Assembly (NCBI GenBank): GCA_013151635.1
Contig: JAADHV010000120.1
Span: forward strand, 1 to 40,101
DNA length: 40,101 nt
Direction of reading: 5' to 3'
Origin: Deltaproteobacteria bacterium
Lineage (GTDB): Bacteria > Desulfobacterota > Desulfobacteria > Desulfobacterales > Desulfobacteraceae
The position numbers and the translations under genes were made by a program. Below are positions 22,454-32,162 of this stretch, in pieces. The notes beneath the pieces were generated by a model. That model saw only the letters and a list, made by a program, of their open reading frames with translations. It was not told the origin of the DNA and searched no databases. The first letter of the stretch is position 1; each line of letters opens with the position of its first letter.

Positions 22454-23311
22454 ATGAAATTTCAAAACATAACTTATTCAATCCCATGGAATCTATTTTT
22501 AATCACATTGGGAAGCATTATAGTGGGAGCAGGACTCAAAGCTGTTGTGATCCCACATGGCATGATTACCGGCGGTTTTTCCGGTGCCGGGATTCTTTTG
22601 TTTTATTATACAAAGCTCCTTACCCCTGGCATCTGGTATTTAATATTAAATATCCCTGTTTTTATTCTCGGATGGCTTTTTATCAGCCGGCGATTTTTAT
22701 TTTACAGCCTGTACGGGACAATTGTTCTGACCCTTGCCATTGATTTCATCGGGTTTGAACTTCCTGTCAAGGATCTTATGCTTGCAACCCTTGCAGGCGG
22801 AGTCATTGTCGGGGCAGGTGCGGGAATTGTATTCCGTTCCCTTGGATCTGCCGGCGGCAATGATATCATATCGGTCATCTTAAACCAGAAATTCGGCATT
22901 CGCATCGGGACATACAATTTTGGTTTTAATTTTATTTTATTCATTTTCAGTTTCGGATCGCTTGATACGGATTTAATTTTATATTCAATGGCAATGAGTT
23001 TTATCACTTCCCAGGTAATTGAATATTTCATGACCCTGTTCAACCAGAGAAAAATGATCTTTATAATCTCAAATAATCCAAGGCAGATTACAGATGAAAT
23101 CATGAAAAAACTTAAAAGAGGCGCAACCTTTATAAAAGGAGAAGGGGCTTACACCGGGAAGGGAAAAGACATAATCCTGACTGTGGCCAATAATTTCCAG
23201 ATAAAAAGGATCGAAGAAATCGCCTTTGGCATTGACCCTGATGCGTTTTTAATTACGGAAAACACCTTTAACGTCCTTGGAAAAGGCTTTTCCAAACGTA
23301 AGGTCTATTAA
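22454..23311 (+). CDS. YitT-family membrane protein with C-terminal DUF2179 domain
   Basis: The protein has 285 residues. About six hydrophobic helices fill residues 12-190, including the repeated glycine-rich VGAGLKAVVIPHGMITGGFSG and VGAGAGIVFRSLGSAGG motifs typical of YitT/DUF161 proteins. The C-terminal soluble domain (about 200-285, with KRGATFIKGEGAYTGKGKDIILTV) is DUF2179. The transported substrate or role is not established for the family. AGGA precedes the ATG by about eight bases. It stands alone between two minus-strand operons, and its upstream region holds the candidate structured RNA. Confidence 0.85.
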   Translation: MKFQNITYSIPWNLFLITLGSIIVGAGLKAVVIPHGMITGGFSGAGILLFYYTKLLTPGIWYLILNIPVFILGWLFISRRFLFYSLYGTIVLTLAIDFIGFELPVKDLMLATLAGGVIVGAGAGIVFRSLGSAGGNDIISVILNQKFGIRIGTYNFGFNFILFIFSFGSLDTDLILYSMAMSFITSQVIEYFMTLFNQRKMIFIISNNPRQITDEIMKKLKRGATFIKGEGAYTGKGKDIILTVANNFQIKRIEEIAFGIDPDAFLITENTFNVLGKGFSKRKVY

Positions 23312-23346
23312 AATGATAAAAATTCTTTAACCCGGATCATAAAATC

Positions 23347-24393
23347 TTATTCATAAATGGTGTGCTGCCTGGGGTCAAAGGCTTCTCTTATTCCTTCACC
23401 GATAAAGGTAACGGTCATAAGAGTTATGACAAGGGCTGCGACAACAGAAGAGACAATCCACCATGCATCCATGTTCTGCCAGCCCTGTGACAGCAATTCC
23501 CCCCAGGATGGTGTAGGGGCGGGAAGCCCGAATCCAAGATAATCAAGGGAGGTTAAGGAAACAATTCCCCCTGAAATGGCAAAAGGGGCATAGGTCACGA
23601 TAACAGATACGGTGTTTGGGATAATATGCTTGAATATGATCCTGATATGGGAAGCGCCAAGAGATCTTACTGCCAGGATATATTCCCTTTCTTTTTCCTT
23701 ATAGGTCATGGTCCGCATGACCCAGGTTATGCCGATCCAGCCGAAAAATGCCATTATCAGAAGCAGGATCATGAAACTTGGGATCACGATGGAAGCAATG
23801 ATAATAATTACATATAAAAAAGGAACATTATTCCAGATTTCAATGATTCTCTGGAAAATCAAATCAAATTTCCCTCCGAAATATCCCATGGAGCAGCCAA
23901 TGGTAATGCCTATGGTATAATTCATGATCAAAAGGGCAAAAGAAAAAATAATGGCGGTCCTGAACCCGTATACAAGGCGCGCAAGAATATCCCGGCCTAC
24001 ATTGTCTGTCCCAAAAAAATGCTTTTCTTTAAACGACGGTGGAAAAGGCGGATAAGAATCGGATTTTAAATCATTTTCATAAGGATTGTAGGGAACAGGG
24101 GGCAAAATGACAAAATCATATGAAGCCTCTTCTTGAAACTTGATTTTAAGATCCCGGTAATTGGTTTCATACTCATACCCCAAATTGAATTCAGAGCCCG
24201 GGATCATCTTTGTATAGGTTGGAAAATAAAGCTTGCCATTGTAAAAAACAACCAATGCCCTTGAATTGATAAAAGCCTCGGCAAAAAATGAGATAAAAAT
24301 CATGACAAATAAAATAATAAACGACCAGTACCCCCTTTTAACAGACCTGAATCGCCTGATCTTTTTTATGGTGACAGGATTTAAAGATATCAT
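23347..24393 (-). CDS. yejE: ABC transporter permease, YejE-type (peptide import)
   Basis: The protein has 348 residues. The N-terminal segment with one membrane span precedes a periplasmic stretch and HFFGTDNVGRDILARLVYGFRTA, the conserved opening of DppC/OppC/YejE permeases. The EAA loop that contacts the ATPase is visible as YILAVRSLGASHIRIIFKHIIPNT. LTSLDYLGFGLPAPTPSWGELLSQGW is particularly YejE-like. It overlaps yejB by four bases. Neither the substrate-binding protein (YejA) nor the ATPase (YejF) is encoded next to it, because transcription ends here and the YitT gene converges on it. Confidence 0.83.
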   Translation of the reverse strand: MISLNPVTIKKIRRFRSVKRGYWSFIILFVMIFISFFAEAFINSRALVVFYNGKLYFPTYTKMIPGSEFNLGYEYETNYRDLKIKFQEEASYDFVILPPVPYNPYENDLKSDSYPPFPPSFKEKHFFGTDNVGRDILARLVYGFRTAIIFSFALLIMNYTIGITIGCSMGYFGGKFDLIFQRIIEIWNNVPFLYVIIIIASIVIPSFMILLLIMAFFGWIGITWVMRTMTYKEKEREYILAVRSLGASHIRIIFKHIIPNTVSVIVTYAPFAISGGIVSLTSLDYLGFGLPAPTPSWGELLSQGWQNMDAWWIVSSVVAALVITLMTVTFIGEGIREAFDPRQHTIYE

Positions 24394-25418
24394 TTAAATC
24401 TCACCCTGGGATCAACAATGGCAACGCAGATATCAGACAGAATATTTCCAACCATGAAAAGCAGGGAAGATATAACAAGAATTCCCATGACAACAGGGTA
24501 ATCCCTGTCAAGGATGGATTCATATCCCAAGAGCCCCATGCCGTTGATATTAAACACTTTTTCAATTAGGAACGAGCCCATTAAAATAATGGAGATATTA
24601 TTTCCAAAGCTTGTTGCAATGGGAATAAGGCTGTTTCTCATGGCATGGTTTAAGACAGCCTTTTTAAAAGAAAGCCCCTTGGCAATGGCTGTCCTGACAT
24701 AATCGGAAGACAGGTTGTCCATGAGGGTATTTTTCATTAAAAGAGTCATAACAGTAAAAGAACCTATGACATAAGAAAAAAGAGGAAGTATGGTATGCCA
24801 GGCAATATCCACAATTTTTTCAACCGGGGTCATCTCTGAAAACAATTCCGATACAAGCCCGCCCAGAGGGAATATATCATGATTTGATGCAAAAAGAACC
24901 AGCATGAATACCCCTGCCACCCAGCCGGGAATGGCATACCCCATAAAAATAATGATTGATGTGATATTATCAAACCCTGTTTTATGCCGGATGGCTTTTG
25001 CCATGCCAAGAGGGATGCAGACCCCGTAAATCATGATCAGGCTTAAAATTCCAAAATAAAGGGAAATGGGTATCCGTTCTTTTATCATGTCCCAGACCGG
25101 ATCATAATATCGTGTGGATTTACCAAGGTCACCTTGCAGGACTTTGCCAAGCCATAAAAAATAACTTGTCAGCACAGGTTTATCAAACCCGTAGTATTCT
25201 TTTAATTTCTGAATCTGTTCTTCGGAAAGGGGCTGTCCATCGCCCTGGCCAGATTGTGTGGATGATCCGCCCTGGCCTGTCTGCATGGCCCTGGTGTCTG
25301 AGATAATTCTCTCAATGGGGCCTCCCGGCACAAAACGGGTGATGGTAAAGACCATGACAGTGATACCGATAAAGGTCGGTATCACCAGGAGCAATCGTCT
25401 TATGAAATATGCGGTCAT
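24390..25418 (-). CDS. yejB: ABC transporter permease, YejB-type (peptide import)
   Basis: The protein has 342 residues. It begins MTAYFIRRLLLVIPTFIGIT, a typical DppB/YejB first helix, followed by VPGGPIERI, then a Gly/Ser/Gln-rich loop (about 48-64) and the periplasmic EYYGFDKPVLTSYFLWLGK. The EAA loop is AIAKGLSFKKAVLNHAMRNSLIP. Together with YejE it forms the channel of an oligopeptide importer of the YejABEF type. The ATG overlaps the alaS stop by four bases, so it is translated from the recA-alaS transcript, an unusual place for a transporter lacking its other subunits. Confidence 0.85.
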   Translation of the reverse strand: MTAYFIRRLLLVIPTFIGITVMVFTITRFVPGGPIERIISDTRAMQTGQGGSSTQSGQGDGQPLSEEQIQKLKEYYGFDKPVLTSYFLWLGKVLQGDLGKSTRYYDPVWDMIKERIPISLYFGILSLIMIYGVCIPLGMAKAIRHKTGFDNITSIIIFMGYAIPGWVAGVFMLVLFASNHDIFPLGGLVSELFSEMTPVEKIVDIAWHTILPLFSYVIGSFTVMTLLMKNTLMDNLSSDYVRTAIAKGLSFKKAVLNHAMRNSLIPIATSFGNNISIILMGSFLIEKVFNINGMGLLGYESILDRDYPVVMGILVISSLLFMVGNILSDICVAIVDPRVRFK

Positions 25419-28051
25419 GACATTGTTTTATAAACTGATTCAAGTGCCTTTTCAAGGTTTTCAGGTTTTGTTCCGCCAGCCTGTGCCATATCAGGACGAC
25501 CACCGCCGCCGCCACCCACTATCTTTGCAGCTCTCTTTACAATATCGCCTGCTTTGAAATCTTTGGTCAAATCTTTGGTGACAACACAAATCAACAAAAC
25601 TTTTTCCTTTGACCTGGCACCAAGGAGGATCACCCCTGAGCCTATTTTTGTCTTAAATTTATCGGCAAGATCTCTTAACTGGGATGGATTTTCGATTTCC
25701 ACCTGTTTTGAAATAACTTTAACCCCGTTTACCTGCCTTATGGCATCATCAATATTTTCAACTGATTTTAATGCCATTTTAGTTTTCAGGGCTTCAAGTT
25801 GTTTTTCAAGGTTTTTCTTATCTTGCAACAAAGCCTCAATCTTTGATACCACATCCTCTTTAGCCCCTTTTAAAAGTCCTGCAGCTTTTTCAACAAGATT
25901 TTGCTCCCTGTGAATAAACCCGAGAGCTGTCTGCCCGGTTGCAGCTTCAATTCTCCTGACTCCTGATGCGATCCCGCCTTCTGACAAAATTTTAAACAGC
26001 CCGATATCACCTGATCTTCCGGTATGGATTCCACCGCAAAGCTCAGAAGAAAAGGAACCCTGGGACACAACCCTTACCACATCCCCGTATTTTTCTTCAA
26101 ACAGTGCTGTGGCACCTTCTTTTACCGCATCATCCATTTTCATTTCCCGGGTTTTAACCAGGTGATTTTCACGAATCCTCAAATTAACCTCATTTTCCAC
26201 GGCCTGGATATCTTCCGGGGAAATGGATGAAAAATGGGTAAAATCAAATCTTAATCTTGTGTCTGTCACAAGAGAGCCTGCCTGTTTAATATGGTCCCCC
26301 AGAACTTTTCTCAATGCCGAGTGAAGGATATGGGTGGCAGTATGATTCAGGGCTGTGTTCTGTCTTTTCTCCGCATTTACTTTAAGAACAAATGAATCCC
26401 CTTTTTTAGCCTCGCCTTTTTTAACCACACCTTTATGGATGAAAATCCCGGTAGGGTCTTTTACCGTGTCAACAATATTGATAAGACAATTTTCATTTTC
26501 AAATATCCCCGTATCCCCGGCCTGCCCGCCGGATTCTGCATAGAAAACTGTTGAGGAGGTTACAATTTCTATGGCATCACCCTTTTTTGCAACTTCAATT
26601 TCTTTATCGTCTTTAACAATGATCAGGACTTTGGATTCTCCCTGAATATTGTCATAACCTTTAAAAGATGTTTTTACCCCTTGGGAAGTCAGGGCTTTAT
26701 AGGCAACACCCACGCCTGTAAATTTCCTGGTTGATTTTGACCTTGCTTTTTGTTTGGCCATTGCCCGGTCAAACCCTTTGATATCAAGATCAATATCCAT
26801 TTCCTTGACATGGTCTGCAATAATGTCCACAGGAAATCCAAAGGTGTCATAGAGCTTGAAAATTACATCTCCAGGGATCATGGGCTTATTCTGCTGTTTA
26901 TTCTTGCCGGTTTTGATTTCATCAAGGGTTGCTTCCAAAAGTTTCATCCCGGTATCCAGGGTTTCACGAAACTTTTCTTCTTCATTTCTCACTACATTTA
27001 AAATAAATGCAGAAGAGTCTTTAAGCTCGGGATAGGCCTCATCCATAATCTTAAAAACCGTCTGAACCGTTTCATGCAAAAAAGGCTTTACAAGCCCGAT
27101 ACTTCTTCCATAGCGTATGGCCCGCCTCATGATGCGGCGAAGCACATAACCCCGCCCTTCATTGGAAGGCAGCACCCCGTCGCAGATAAGGAAAGCCGAT
27201 GCCCTTGAATGGTCTGCAATAACTTTCATGGCAACTTCCACAAGGCTGGATTCATGACGTTTTTTACCGGAAAGTTCCCCGACTTTTTCCATTATGGGGA
27301 CAAAAAGATCAGTATCGAAATTTGTGGGGACATCCTGGAGGACTGAAATTACCCGTTCAAGGCCCAGGCCCGTATCAATGCTTGGCTTTGGCAATGGAGT
27401 CATATTGCCTTTTTCATCTCTCTCAAACTGCATAAAAACAAGGTTCCATAATTCCAGCCACCTGTCACAGTCACATCCCACGGCACAGTCTTTCCTGCCA
27501 CATCCATACTCCCGGCCCCGGTCGATATGGATTTCGCTGCAAGGCCCGCAGGGCCCGGTATCGCCCATGGCCCAGAAATTATCTTCTTCACCCAGCCTTA
27601 CAATCCTTTCTTCCGGCACGCCAACCCGGTCCCGCCAGAGATTATAAGCTTCGTCATCTTCATTATAAACAGAAACCCAGAGTTTCTCCTTATCAAACCC
27701 ATATCCGTTAGTGAGAAGATCCCATCCAAAATCAACTGCTTTTTCCTTAAAATAATCACCAAAGGAAAAATTGCCCAGCATTTCAAAAAAGGTATGATGC
27801 CTTGCTGTATACCCGACATTTTCAAGGTCATTATGCTTGCCGCCGGCCCTGACACATTTCTGGGCTGTTACCGCAGTTGAATAATCTCTTTTTTCATCTC
27901 CTGTGAACACGCGTTTAAACTGTACCATTCCCGCATTCACAAACAAAAGGGTTGGGTCGTCCCGGGGTATAAGGGAAGAAGATCTTATATGCTGGTGATT
28001 ATGTTTTTTAAAATATTCGATAAAAATCTTTCTGGCATCATTGCCTGTCAT
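25415..28051 (-). CDS. alaS: Alanine-tRNA ligase
   Basis: The protein has 878 residues, the normal bacterial length. The catalytic domain is at the N-terminus (HHTFFEMLGNFSFGDYFK near residues 85-102 and FVNAGMVQFKRVF). The editing domain, which clears mischarged Ser and Gly, shows HTATH and CGGIHTGR with the zinc ligands His, His, Cys and His. The C-Ala domain ends the protein and includes GGGGGGRPDMAQAGG. It lies 26 bases after recA, an order common in bacteria, though no recX lies between them. It overlaps yejB downstream by four bases. Confidence 0.97.
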   Translation of the reverse strand: MTGNDARKIFIEYFKKHNHQHIRSSSLIPRDDPTLLFVNAGMVQFKRVFTGDEKRDYSTAVTAQKCVRAGGKHNDLENVGYTARHHTFFEMLGNFSFGDYFKEKAVDFGWDLLTNGYGFDKEKLWVSVYNEDDEAYNLWRDRVGVPEERIVRLGEEDNFWAMGDTGPCGPCSEIHIDRGREYGCGRKDCAVGCDCDRWLELWNLVFMQFERDEKGNMTPLPKPSIDTGLGLERVISVLQDVPTNFDTDLFVPIMEKVGELSGKKRHESSLVEVAMKVIADHSRASAFLICDGVLPSNEGRGYVLRRIMRRAIRYGRSIGLVKPFLHETVQTVFKIMDEAYPELKDSSAFILNVVRNEEEKFRETLDTGMKLLEATLDEIKTGKNKQQNKPMIPGDVIFKLYDTFGFPVDIIADHVKEMDIDLDIKGFDRAMAKQKARSKSTRKFTGVGVAYKALTSQGVKTSFKGYDNIQGESKVLIIVKDDKEIEVAKKGDAIEIVTSSTVFYAESGGQAGDTGIFENENCLINIVDTVKDPTGIFIHKGVVKKGEAKKGDSFVLKVNAEKRQNTALNHTATHILHSALRKVLGDHIKQAGSLVTDTRLRFDFTHFSSISPEDIQAVENEVNLRIRENHLVKTREMKMDDAVKEGATALFEEKYGDVVRVVSQGSFSSELCGGIHTGRSGDIGLFKILSEGGIASGVRRIEAATGQTALGFIHREQNLVEKAAGLLKGAKEDVVSKIEALLQDKKNLEKQLEALKTKMALKSVENIDDAIRQVNGVKVISKQVEIENPSQLRDLADKFKTKIGSGVILLGARSKEKVLLICVVTKDLTKDFKAGDIVKRAAKIVGGGGGGRPDMAQAGGTKPENLEKALESVYKTMS

Positions 28052-28077
28052 GTCACAACTCCTAATTCACTGATACA

Positions 28078-29112
28078 TTATGCTTTAGCTTCATTTTTCT
28101 TGTCATTGGCACCAGGTTCAGCAATCTCGAGGGTCTCACGGACTTTAGTTTCAATCTTCCCGAATATATCAGGATTGTCTATTAAAAAAAGCTTTACATT
28201 CTCTCTTCCCTGGCCGATTCGCTCGCCTTCAAAGGAATACCATGACCCGCTCTTGTCCACAATATCAAGTTCGACACCCATATCCAGAAGATCTCCTGTT
28301 CTTGAAATGCCCTCCCCGTACATGAGGTCAAATTCCACATTTTTAAACGGCGGGGCAAGTTTATTTTTCACAACTTTGACCTTTGTGCGGTTCCCGATAA
28401 TTTCCTGGCCTTCCTTTATCGGGGCGGCCCGCCTGATCTCAAGGCGCATGGATGCATAAAACTTTAACGCATTCCCGCCGGTTGTAGTTTCAGGATTTCC
28501 ATAAACCACGCCGATTTTCATCCTGATCTGATTAATAAATATAATAGTAGTGTTTGTTTTGCCTATGGTGCCGGCAAGCTTTCTTAAGGCCTGGGACATC
28601 AAGCGTGCCTGGAGCCCCATGTGGGAATCCCCCATCTCTCCTTCAATTTCAGCCCTTGGCACAAGGGCTGCCACAGAATCCACGACCATGATATCAATGC
28701 CGCCACTTCTAACCAGCATGTCTGCAATCTCAAGGGCCTGCTCCCCTGTATCGGGCTGGGACACTAAAAGTTCGTCACAATCCACTCCAAGCCGTTTGGC
28801 ATACGCTACATCCAGGGCATGCTCCGCATCAATAAAGGCAGCAATCCCGTTTTCCTTTTGTGCCTGGGCAACGGCATGAAGGGCCAGGGTTGTCTTTCCC
28901 GAAGATTCAGGGCCATATATTTCAATCACCCTGCCCCGTGGGTATCCACCGACTCCAAGGGCCTTGTCCAGAGCAAGGGAGCCTGTTCTTATTACAGGAA
29001 CAGCTTCAATTTCCCTGCCGCCCAGCTTCATGATAGAGCCTTTGCCGAATTGCCGTTCAATCTGGCTCATTGCCGTTTTTACAGCTTTTTCTTTTTCTGA
29101 ACTTCTTTCCAT
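28078..29112 (-). CDS. recA: Recombinase RecA
   Basis: The protein has 344 residues. Walker A is GPESSGKTT (67-75) and Walker B is [11 protein letters not shown]; the DNA-binding loop 2 region includes [28 protein letters not shown]. RecA coats single-stranded DNA for strand exchange and stimulates LexA cleavage. It lies 10 bases after pgpA within a continuous minus-strand run. I found no obvious SOS operator in the very short upstream gaps, so damage control may act at a more distant promoter or through an unfamiliar LexA box. Confidence 0.98.
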   Translation of the reverse strand: MERSSEKEKAVKTAMSQIERQFGKGSIMKLGGREIEAVPVIRTGSLALDKALGVGGYPRGRVIEIYGPESSGKTTLALHAVAQAQKENGIAAFIDAEHALDVAYAKRLGVDCDELLVSQPDTGEQALEIADMLVRSGGIDIMVVDSVAALVPRAEIEGEMGDSHMGLQARLMSQALRKLAGTIGKTNTTIIFINQIRMKIGVVYGNPETTTGGNALKFYASMRLEIRRAAPIKEGQEIIGNRTKVKVVKNKLAPPFKNVEFDLMYGEGISRTGDLLDMGVELDIVDKSGSWYSFEGERIGQGRENVKLFLIDNPDIFGKIETKVRETLEIAEPGANDKKNEAKA

Positions 29113-29122
29113 CCCTTTTCTC

Positions 29123-29587
29123 CTATAATATACCCGATAAATATAAAATTCTTAATACAATCGCCGATAAAACACCAGCCATGATATCATCTAACACCAC
29201 TCCTGCCCCGCCTGAAAAATTATCTTCAAAATATTTTACTGGCCCGAATTTCGCAATATCAAAAAACCGGAATATGAAAAAACCTGCTGCAAGCGTGTAT
29301 ATATTAACCGGAACCAGAGACAAGGCCACCACATACCCTGCAATCTCATCTATAACAATACAGCCGGGGTCTTGTTTTTTCAAAATTTTTTCAGTCTCAT
29401 CTGCAGAATATATGGCCGCAAGAGTCAGTATGACAATATAAAACCCGTAAAAAGCCTGGGGAATTATTAAAAAAACAAGGGCAAAAGGAATCGCTGCAAT
29501 GGTCCCAAACGTGCCGGGTGCAAAAGGGATTTTACCAACAAAAAATCCTGTGGAAAAAAACACTATAAGTTTTGAATTCAAGGTCAT
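29123..29587 (-). CDS. pgpA: Phosphatidylglycerophosphatase A
   Basis: The protein has 154 residues with about four membrane spans. Conserved PgpA segments are visible in order: [42 protein letters not shown] and [14 protein letters not shown]. The acidic residues of the second and fourth segments form the Mg2+ site that dephosphorylates phosphatidylglycerophosphate to phosphatidylglycerol in the inner membrane. In FRFFDI-x-K-x-x-P the usual Pro after Lys is Phe, a minor change. It lies between larC and recA in the operon. Confidence 0.93.
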   Translation of the reverse strand: MTLNSKLIVFFSTGFFVGKIPFAPGTFGTIAAIPFALVFLIIPQAFYGFYIVILTLAAIYSADETEKILKKQDPGCIVIDEIAGYVVALSLVPVNIYTLAAGFFIFRFFDIAKFGPVKYFEDNFSGGAGVVLDDIMAGVLSAIVLRILYLSGIL

Positions 29588-29608
29588 TTAGCAGTTCTAT
29601 ATTCTGCA

Positions 29609-30817
29609 TCAATCCCTGTCAAGAGGATTGGGGGCAAGATGGTTGATATCACATAAAATCTGGTTATAAACATCTTTTAACGGAAGCTTTTTTCCCCTTG
29701 CAATCTTTCTTGCCACATCAAATTCCGGAACAAACCTTATGCTGTTATCCGGATTTATTATTTTTTTTACCTGCAATCTTCCAAATGAGGTTTTAACAAA
29801 GGCTTTTTGCCTTGGGAGGAAGGATCGCTCACATTCATGGTATCTCACACCAATGGATGTGGTCTGGGCAAGGATAATCTGGATAAGATTATCAAGGCTC
29901 TTTTTTTGGCACATTACTTCAACCTTGGTTCCAGGTCTGTTTTTTTTCATTAAAACCGGGGCATAACATACATCAAGGGCCTTGTTTTCAAAAAGAAGCT
30001 CCATCAAAAACCCTAAAACCTCGGGGCTTTCATCATCCACATTGGTTTTGATAACATAGATGCGCTCTTTTTGAAGGGATTTTCCACTTCCCTGATTTGT
30101 TATATCTTCCCCCATAATAATGCGCAAAAGATTTGGAAGAGCAGAACCTGTATCTCTTTTGCCTGCACCATACCCGACTTTTTTCATGATCATTTCCGGC
30201 ATTTGTCCGAACGAGGAAGCAAGGGTTGTAATAATTGCCGCCCCTGTAGGAGTGACAATCTCTGTTACAGCATCAGAAGGCTTAACACATACGTTTTTCA
30301 AAATTGCCACGGTTGCCGGGACCGGAACAGGTATTTTTCCATGGGCGCAGGTTACAAACCCTGATCCCAAAGGAACAGCAGAAGCATATACCTTATTTAT
30401 GCCAAGGTATTCCGCACAAAGAAAAACTCCAATTATATCAACTATGGAATCAATACCGCCGATTTCATGGAAATGAATGGTTTCAACATCCTTTCCATGG
30501 ATATGCGACTCGGCCTGTGCTATTTTTTTAAAGGCAATAAGACTGTTATTTTTAACCTTTCCGGGCATGGAACTGTTTTTTATTAAAGCCTTAATATCTT
30601 TGTAATTCCTTGATGGCCTGTCTTTATCAATAATATCAACAACCAGGTCAGTTGCTTTTAAATGGTTTTTATAAACAATATCCGCCTTGAGCCGGAAGCC
30701 CTCAAGGACACGGGATAGTTTGTCTTCTAACCATTCAACAGGCACGCCAAGGTCGATCAGAGCTCCAAGAGTCATATCTCCGCTGATGCCGGAAAACATG
30801 TCAACAAAAATTATCAT
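29609..30817 (-). CDS. larC: LarC-type nickel insertion protein
   Basis: The protein has 402 residues, normal for LarC. The N-terminus reads FVDMFSGISGDMTLGALIDLG and the central HFHEIGGIDSIVDIIG is a family hallmark. LarC inserts nickel into the pincer cofactor pyridinium-3,5-bisthiocarboxylate mononucleotide used by lactate racemase and related enzymes. The partner genes larA, larB and larE are not in this window. Some LarC genes are read through a programmed frameshift; here a single frame covers the full protein. It overlaps the peptidase gene upstream by four bases. Confidence 0.9.
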   Translation of the reverse strand: MIIFVDMFSGISGDMTLGALIDLGVPVEWLEDKLSRVLEGFRLKADIVYKNHLKATDLVVDIIDKDRPSRNYKDIKALIKNSSMPGKVKNNSLIAFKKIAQAESHIHGKDVETIHFHEIGGIDSIVDIIGVFLCAEYLGINKVYASAVPLGSGFVTCAHGKIPVPVPATVAILKNVCVKPSDAVTEIVTPTGAAIITTLASSFGQMPEMIMKKVGYGAGKRDTGSALPNLLRIIMGEDITNQGSGKSLQKERIYVIKTNVDDESPEVLGFLMELLFENKALDVCYAPVLMKKNRPGTKVEVMCQKKSLDNLIQIILAQTTSIGVRYHECERSFLPRQKAFVKTSFGRLQVKKIINPDNSIRFVPEFDVARKIARGKKLPLKDVYNQILCDINHLAPNPLDRD

Positions 30818-31956
30818 GGGTTGATTTTTCCTGCTGCATGAACCTTTAAAATCTCAAGTACCAGGTTTGCTGAATTTTCCATATCCCTGATGTCAACAGA
30901 TTCATTCAAGGTATGGACATCGGCCATGCCGGTTCCAAGAACTCCCGCGGCAATGCCTTTGCCATAAAAAATATTTGCATCTGCACCACCGCCGACAGTC
31001 TTGCTTGCCAGGGTCATGCCTATATTGCCGGCAGCTTTTCTTGCAAGTCTGATAACCCTATGATCTTCCGGAATGTTGGTATTGAAAAAGTCATTCTCAA
31101 TAATGGCTTCTACTTTGGGAAGGCCGGAACTGTTCTTAAACTCCTCAGCCGCAACCTGAAAGGCATTTACAATATTATCCGTAACTCTTTTTAGTTTTTC
31201 AACATCATGGCTTCTTGCTTCCCCGCGGATTTCAACCGAATCAGGGATGATATTTGTGGCAACCCCGCCTTTAATGGTTCCAAGATTACAGGTGGTCTCG
31301 TCATCAATGCGGCCAAGCTCAAGGCCTGAAATGGCTTTGGATGCAACAGAAATGGCATTAAGCCCGTTTTCCGGGGCCACACCCGCATGGGCGGCCTTCC
31401 CGTAAATTTTTATGGCAATCTTGTTTGCAGCCGGAGCTCTTGTGACAATTCCTCTGGTATCAGAGGTATCAAGTATATACCCGAATTTTGAATCTATTAA
31501 GGAATAATCAAAATATTTTGCCCCTAAAAGTCCGATTTCTTCACACACTGTAAAAATAATTTCAACAGGCGGGTAATCAATATTATTCTCAAAAATAACG
31601 TCCATTACTTCAAGAATAATGGCTATGGCTGATTTATCATCCGCGCCCAGAATAGTTGTACCGTCACTTTTAAAAACACCGTCCTCAAACAGGACTTTTA
31701 TGCCTTCACCAGGCCCAACTGTGTCCATGTGACCGGACAAGAATATAGGGTCTGCATCAACAGTTCCTTTAAACCGGGCCACAAGATTGGAGCAGTTGCC
31801 TCCGACGTGTTCTGCGGCAGTATCATAACAGACTTCTGCACCCATCCCGGTTAATATTTTTTCAATCTCCACTGCAACGTCCCATTCCCTGCGGGAAAGA
31901 GAATCAATCTCAACAAGGGTTTGAAACCTTTGGGCAAGCCTTTGTAAATTTATCAT
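30814..31956 (-). CDS. M20-family metallopeptidase (PepT-like)
   Basis: The protein has 380 residues. The zinc ligands of the M20 fold are visible: FLSGHMDTVGPGEG (His, with the following catalytic Asp), ILGADDKSAIAIIL (bridging Asp), VCEEIGLLGAKYFD (catalytic and ligand Glu) and LDTSDTRG. The dimerisation domain includes KIYGKAAHAGVAPENGLNA. This pattern resembles PepT-type tripeptidases and YqjE. It likely hydrolyses short peptides in the cytosol. It appears to be the first gene of the run to yejE, with overlaps or short gaps throughout; the yejBE peptide importer at the far end would suit a peptide-use theme. Confidence 0.87.
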   Translation of the reverse strand: MINLQRLAQRFQTLVEIDSLSRREWDVAVEIEKILTGMGAEVCYDTAAEHVGGNCSNLVARFKGTVDADPIFLSGHMDTVGPGEGIKVLFEDGVFKSDGTTILGADDKSAIAIILEVMDVIFENNIDYPPVEIIFTVCEEIGLLGAKYFDYSLIDSKFGYILDTSDTRGIVTRAPAANKIAIKIYGKAAHAGVAPENGLNAISVASKAISGLELGRIDDETTCNLGTIKGGVATNIIPDSVEIRGEARSHDVEKLKRVTDNIVNAFQVAAEEFKNSSGLPKVEAIIENDFFNTNIPEDHRVIRLARKAAGNIGMTLASKTVGGGADANIFYGKGIAAGVLGTGMADVHTLNESVDIRDMENSANLVLEILKVHAAGKINP

Positions 31957-32003
31957 AATATCATTCCTTTATCTAATCAAAACTCATTTGCCATCAAAGC
32001 AGC

Positions 32004-32031
32004 TTGACAAATTAAAGGAATAATATATACT
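32004..32031 (+). promoter_or_regulatory. Sigma-70-type promoter for selC
   Basis: TTGACA (32004-32009) and TATACT (32026-32031) are separated by 16 bases, a near-consensus pair. Transcription would begin near 32038, about 27 bases before the mature 5' end of the tRNA at 32065. There is no other plus-strand gene it could serve at this spacing. Confidence 0.6.
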
Positions 32032-32064
32032 AAATTTTTTTTAATTATTCTATAATTAATTAAC

Positions 32065-32162
32065 GGAAGTGCGCGGCTCACTGGTGGGGCCCTCGGACTT
32101 CAAATCCGATGTGGGGCGCTAGAACCGTCCCGGGTGGGTTCGATTCCCATGCACTTCCGCCA
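32065..32162 (+). tRNA. selC: tRNA-Sec (anticodon UCA), selenocysteine insertion
   Basis: The acceptor stem has 8 base pairs (GGAAGTGC with GCACTTCC), followed by the discriminator G and an encoded CCA (32160-32162). The anticodon stem TCGGA/TCCGA frames the loop CTTCAAA with anticodon TCA at 32100-32102. The D stem is long (GGCTC with GGGCC) and an extended variable arm pairs GGGGCG with CGTCCC. The T loop is GTTCGATT. These are the distinguishing marks of selenocysteine tRNA, so the organism should make selenoproteins. None of the genes in this window needs an in-frame UGA. Phage-like genes begin just downstream, as expected if the 3' end is an attachment site. Confidence 0.95.
32135..32162 (+). 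other. Probable attL core: 3' end of selC
   Basis: Tyrosine integrases commonly recombine at the T arm and 3' end of tRNA genes, and selC is a frequent target in bacteria. Phage-type genes start just downstream on the same side. The matching direct repeat (attR) would lie beyond the right end of this window, so the exact core cannot be set here. The position is inferred. Confidence 0.4.
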
